Source: Lepraria neglecta
Taxonomy: Eukaryota > Ascomycota > Lecanoromycetes > Lecanorales > Stereocaulaceae
Assembly: GCA_033220425.1 (NCBI GenBank)
Contig: CM065647.1
Location: forward strand, 5,580,001-5,644,000
Direction of reading: 5' to 3'
DNA: 64,000 bases
Shown here: positions 60,758 to 64,000 of the stretch, piece after piece
Position numbering within the stretch: position 1 is the first letter of the stretch
Layout of the letters: each line of letters starts with the position of its first letter
Notes under the pieces: model-generated
Database searches by the model: none
Seen by the model: the letters and a program-made list of their open reading frames with translations, nothing else
What the model was told of the DNA's origin: nothing
Translations under genes and position numbers: made by a program

Positions 60758-61741
60758 ATGTCCAATTTGACCAACTCATCATCTGATCAAACATTGCAAT
60801 TCATCTGCGCATTCCCAGTGTCAGGCCAGTATGGCAAGACCGTTCGCTTCCTCATTTACCCCCTGATGGTATTCTCGACCCTATACAGAACCTCACCATG
60901 GCTCGCTGGCGGCTCCTTGACAACGATATTCACCTACTGTGTTGTTGCTTCCATCCACTCCTCCGCCATGGCAACTTTCCACTCTTCCAGCGTACTCGAC
61001 CTTGACTGCCTCATGACTTTCCACCTTTGCGTCATAGGTCTTATCGTCAGCCCTGGCGCGATACAACAGGCTACGTCTCTGCGAGCTACATCTCGACGTG
61101 TTGTATTCTCGATGTTTACCGTCCTGCTTTGGACTGGAGTAGTCAGCTTTGCAGCCACAGCCCGCCATCATCCTCTGCCTCAAGTTTGCCAGAACACTAC
61201 GGGGCCGGTCAACATCAATGGTACCTGGGCGATTGGCTCGTGTACTGGACGGTGCTCGCAGTACACATTGCCCATGCGCAGCGGCCAAAGTGCGCAGAAT
61301 GTAGTCTATGAAGGCTTTTTCTACGCTCACATAGACCGAGTTGCAATTATCATGGCATGCTTGCTCACATTCTTGGTGTTGTTCGGCTTCTACAACGCTG
61401 GCGACATGACCCCACGAGAGAAAATCGAAAGAGATTTTTCGCCCGTTCGGCGGCACAACATGAGCTTCTATGAGCGCCGGAATTACGTCAAAACCCAAGG
61501 CTATGGAGGCGTACTCAAAATAACAGTGGCGAGCTTGCTTGCATGGAGCATCTTCGCGGAAATTCACTTGATAAATCTCCCTCAAGGCGAGAACAGTGAC
61601 GCAGTTGGCCAGTGGGGACCTGTCGTTGCGTCTTTGCTAGTTGGACTCGGAGCGTGGATAAAAGCGAAGCTAGACGATACAGAGAAGAAGACGGAAGACA
61701 CGGAACTCGGTCATCTGAAAGGAAACCATTGGCCCAGGTGA
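60758..61741 (+). CDS. Multi-pass membrane protein, 327 aa
   Basis: Single-exon ORF starting MSNLTNSSSD. About seven hydrophobic segments can be seen: near 30-45, 47-67, 84-100, 113-134, 193-213, 252-272 and 286-302. Between the fourth and fifth lies a ~55-residue loop with Cys144, Cys162 and Cys166 and two N-glycosylation sequons (Asn146, Asn154), suggesting an extracytoplasmic face. A cytoplasm-like loop at 215-245 is charged and contains an RRHNMSFYERRNY stretch. The end has GQWGPVVASLLVGLGAWI and an acidic tail. This general layout and the GQWGP motif are common in uncharacterised fungal membrane proteins; I assign no substrate. It is divergent from the STAND-domain gene. Other long ORFs here are shadows. 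Confidence 0.75.
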   Translation: MSNLTNSSSDQTLQFICAFPVSGQYGKTVRFLIYPLMVFSTLYRTSPWLAGGSLTTIFTYCVVASIHSSAMATFHSSSVLDLDCLMTFHLCVIGLIVSPGAIQQATSLRATSRRVVFSMFTVLLWTGVVSFAATARHHPLPQVCQNTTGPVNINGTWAIGSCTGRCSQYTLPMRSGQSAQNVVYEGFFYAHIDRVAIIMACLLTFLVLFGFYNAGDMTPREKIERDFSPVRRHNMSFYERRNYVKTQGYGGVLKITVASLLAWSIFAEIHLINLPQGENSDAVGQWGPVVASLLVGLGAWIKAKLDDTEKKTEDTELGHLKGNHWPR

Positions 61742-61848
61742 AGGCTGTAAGGAAACCACCAAAACAGTCAGCCACAAAATATGGGGCTAAGGTTAGTCTG
61801 AAGCTGGAACAGAATGAATGGTCTTGGCATTTTATCTATGAAGAGTTA

Positions 61849-61937
61849 GAAGACGAAGAGGATACCGGCGGTATCCGACTGAAGAGAACATAGTCTGGGC
61901 ATCTTGTTCATAAAGGGTCAGAAGACGAAGCGGATAC
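61849..61937 (+). repeat. Imperfect 72-bp direct duplication
   Basis: GAAGACGAAGAGGATACCGG at 61849 recurs as GAAGACGAAGCGGATACTGG at 61921, with related sequence before and after (GGCAT-TT-T-ATCTATGAAG-GT and GGCATCTTGTTCATAAAGGGT). The segment is downstream of the membrane-protein gene and could be a decayed coding duplication. Confidence 0.55.
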
Positions 61938-61996
61938 TGGTGGTGTTTGACTTGTGTAGCGTTGAACGCCCTGAACAGGTTGTTACTCTCCTGTCA

Positions 61997-62200
61997 TCAA
62001 TATCTCATTTTCGATGAAAGCCAAACGATAAAGAAGTAATAATACTCTGGTGTCTGAGCCGAGGAAACAAAACGTTCTGGAAGATAGCCGCTAAGGATGA
62101 CTGCGGCTGCAAGCCACAATGCGCCAAGCCAAACAAAGCCTTGACACAGCCCCATACGCTGATGATTTCGACATCTTGCGTCATAACGACTGTAACTCAT
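61997..62200 (-). CDS. Possible small membrane protein, 67 aa
   Basis: The ORF starts MSYSRYDARC and contains a convincing hydrophobic segment, LGALWLAAAVILSGYL, and a second aromatic-rich one near the C-terminus. It does not overlap a better ORF. It could be a small gene, a 3' exon of a longer one, or chance. No homologue is recognised and no promoter is evident. Confidence 0.25.
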   Translation of the reverse strand: MSYSRYDARCRNHQRMGLCQGFVWLGALWLAAAVILSGYLPERFVSSAQTPEYYYFFIVWLSSKMRY

Positions 62201-62750
62201 CCCTGATCATCAGACCCGTAGCGTCAGGCTACAGACTTCGGCATGCATCGGCTACTCTTGGAGCTGCGTTTGACGCGTTGCCTCTGAGCCGTAGCTAAAG
62301 CTGCCCACCATTCCACAAGGCTGAGGAATAAAGCCGTAACCTATTGGACCCTATCAACGTCTCGAAGTTATCAACGTCTGGAAGTTTCCAGTCATCCCTT
62401 GCCGCTCCCGAGTCTAGCGATAGGATTCCGTTCAAAATGTCGCATGACTTCGGTGGTACCAATGACGTATCACGTTCCAAGCATCCACTCCTACCTCGCT
62501 CTGGAATCAGCCGTCGCTGCTTTCGTATCTTACGCCGGTGGTAGCCGATACTTGGATCAGGTACCCATTTAATTCAGTATATTTAGACCGCCAGCAAGTC
62601 CTTCCCCTCTTCTTCCCACCTCCCTCAACCTGCCATCCAGTCCATCCTCGATCTTCATCTCAACAAGCTCTTCATCTCAACAAGCTCTTCATCTGATCCA
62701 CCCTCACTTATCAACTCAAGCCTCGCGAAGAATTTATATCGCCATACAGA
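62201..62750. other. Intergenic DNA
   Basis: No supported gene. Overlapping ORFs of about 60 codons occur on both strands at 62295-62544 without coding character. A CT-rich stretch at 62600-62640 precedes the next small ORF and may be a leader. Confidence 0.5.
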
Positions 62751-62948
62751 ATGCCGGGCCATAAGTCGCAGAAGACCACAAAGAGTGTCTCGGTCAAAAC
62801 CACAAAAGTTGGCTGGGAAAGGATATCCAGGACGACAGAAATGGTCTCGGTCAAGACCACAAAACGCATCGCGGATAAGAAGCTCGCTTATGCTATCAAA
62901 CCGCCAAAGAAGCGAATCCACGTCCGACTAATCGAATACCGAGTATGA
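62751..62948 (+). CDS. Possible small basic protein, 65 aa
   Basis: Starts MPGHKSQKTTK and contains an internal duplication, SVSVKTTKVGWERISRTT then MVSVKTTKRIADKK. It is Lys/Arg-rich throughout. Upstream is a CT-rich leader with CAAC/ATCAAC repeats (62640-62690), which fits a fungal transcript. The repeat could also be a plain DNA duplication. Function is unknown; a nucleic-acid-binding role would be a guess. Confidence 0.35.
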   Translation: MPGHKSQKTTKSVSVKTTKVGWERISRTTEMVSVKTTKRIADKKLAYAIKPPKKRIHVRLIEYRV

Positions 62949-63210
62949 AGCGATCAGACATAATTTCAATGGCGTTGACCCCGCTTGGCTTTGGGATAGG
63001 AAGGTGAAGATAATCCGCGATGTTCAATCAGCAAGGCTAGAGCTCGACGGACGTAACGGATGATGGATCTGTGGACATTGAGTTTATCAAGGAAGGAGCT
63101 AGTGGTCTTGGCAGCTGGACAGTCTGACAGTCGTCTTTCACTGATCGTTGGCGGTGATACGACTTCAGAGTTCCATCCTCATGTTCAGTATCTCGCCAAA
63201 GTCTGAGCTT

Positions 63211-63234
63211 GGTGGTGGTGGTGGTGGTGGTGGT
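63211..63234 (+). repeat. GGT microsatellite, eight units
   Basis: Eight perfect GGT triplets. Confidence 0.95.
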
Positions 63235-63394
63235 AGCATGTCTGTTTTTCTTTCACAAGGTTGCGGTTATTTCTTTGAAGGGTGTTCATCGTTTTCATTT
63301 CAGTACCTTATACATGTATGATAGGCTCTCATTATCTCCTTTTAGTGAGTCTGCTACGTCTTGCAGCTGTCTCTCTCAGGCGTGCTTATCTTTT

Positions 63395-63463
63395 TCATTT
63401 CAAGGCTATGAGCTGGATGATGTTGCTGGCGAGGATTTGAGCTGCTATGTCTTCGGGGACCAT
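63395..63463 (-). pseudogene. Relic of a STAND-type N-terminal domain
   Basis: Minus strand from ATG at 63463 reads MVPEDIAAQILASNIIQLIA and stops after 22 codons. It matches the start of the gene at 60354 (MALEGIAALGLATNIIQLID) at both protein and DNA level (AGCTGGATGATGTTG shared). Similarity ends soon after. It is a truncated paralogue or a first exon whose remainder is lost. Confidence 0.6.
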
Positions 63464-64000
63464 TTTTGTGATAGAGACTAATGCACGATAATTAGCGAAA
63501 ACTAGGAAACACGAATGAAAGAGCCCAAACTAAAATTGACCAGCCTGGTCCTCTCTGACATACACATAATTCTGCACGGAGGAGACTGAATCCACACCGG
63601 TTATGAATTCTGACCAACCAGAAAGATGCTCCTTGGGACAGCCATTATAGTCACAGTAGTGGCACGAGCTTCACCGTCCTGACTAGAATCCTGCAAAGAC
63701 TTACAGTATGCCGGATGACGTCTGGGAAGCCAGAATAGTACAGTACATTCGGGCACTAGCTTGCCTGCGCGGAGTGTAGAGCGCATCTGATGCGCATTGC
63801 GCCACCTGTCGACACCCCAAGACCCAATCAGATTTAGTGCAGGCCAATAGGGATGAGTCATGAAGGGGTTTCGCGCATGCCACCTCGAGAATAATAAATC
63901 ATTCCAAGTGCTAGCGAGACAGAAGCACTAAAAAAGGGTTGTCACGGGCACCACTGGCGCTCAATTAGCCATTCTTCGCGCTTCCTCCCTGCAGAGAGCA

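Larger units (their letters stand above)
62949..64000. other. Mostly non-coding right end
   Basis: No supported gene. It contains a GGT microsatellite, a decayed N-terminal domain relic at 63395-63463, and minus-strand ORFs at 63601-63883 that overlap one another and lack coding character. Two related CATTTCA-containing segments near 63290 and 63390 suggest a small duplication of about 100 bp. Confidence 0.45.

Noticed and set aside
60893-61585. 230-codon minus-strand ORF
   Set aside because: It is antisense to the multi-pass membrane protein, which has coherent hydrophobic segments and a better start. The antisense product looks like a compositional shadow.
63601-63883. Minus-strand ORFs near the right end
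   Set aside because: They overlap each other in different frames and show no recognisable domain or start context.

Overview
The window reads as filamentous ascomycete (Pezizomycotina) DNA. About 55.6 kb of AT-rich, repeat-induced-point-mutation (RIP)-like transposon wreckage is followed by about 8.4 kb of ordinary gene-bearing DNA. The left part has almost no CpA or TpG over long stretches, is flooded with TpA, and its coding remnants are broken mainly by TAA/TAG where CAA, CAG or TGG would be expected. The right part has balanced composition, short introns with GTATGT/GTAAGA donors and CAG/TAG acceptors, TATA boxes and CT-rich leaders. No rRNA, tRNA or CRISPR array was seen. Genus cannot be told from this.

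The island is a readable nest. An outer Plavaka-type DNA transposon (2039-3883, resuming 23671-28175) was split by a second copy of the same family, 3884-23668. The inner copy has perfect 19-bp terminal inverted repeats, a TA target duplication and an empty site reconstructable from its own sequence. It carries a broken transposase on the plus strand and, on the minus strand, several degraded genes, including two related SNF2-type helicase remnants. It was itself hit by a 2-kb non-autonomous Helitron with a 33-bp tandem array and by a foldback hAT-like MITE. The left end of the window is the 3' part of a chromodomain Ty3/Gypsy fossil.

From 28.2 to 55.6 kb there is a truncated LTR, a 3.5-kb stretch I cannot resolve, a 5'-truncated Gypsy fossil (32268-40101) containing a TA-flanked MITE and a Helitron, a full-length Gypsy fossil (40469-48167, duplication GTAGT, with another Helitron inside), and a second Gypsy family (49103-55636, duplication CTCTT) whose end marks the edge of the island.

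The gene-bearing side has, in order: a small broken lysine/proline/alanine-rich gene, a 226-aa unknown protein, a GC-rich block related to the MITE family of the island, a four-exon gene for a protein with the N-terminal domain of fungal STAND proteins plus one membrane segment, a divergent multi-pass membrane protein, and two weak small ORFs. A decayed N-terminal copy of the STAND-type domain lies near the right end. I see no pathway linking these host genes.
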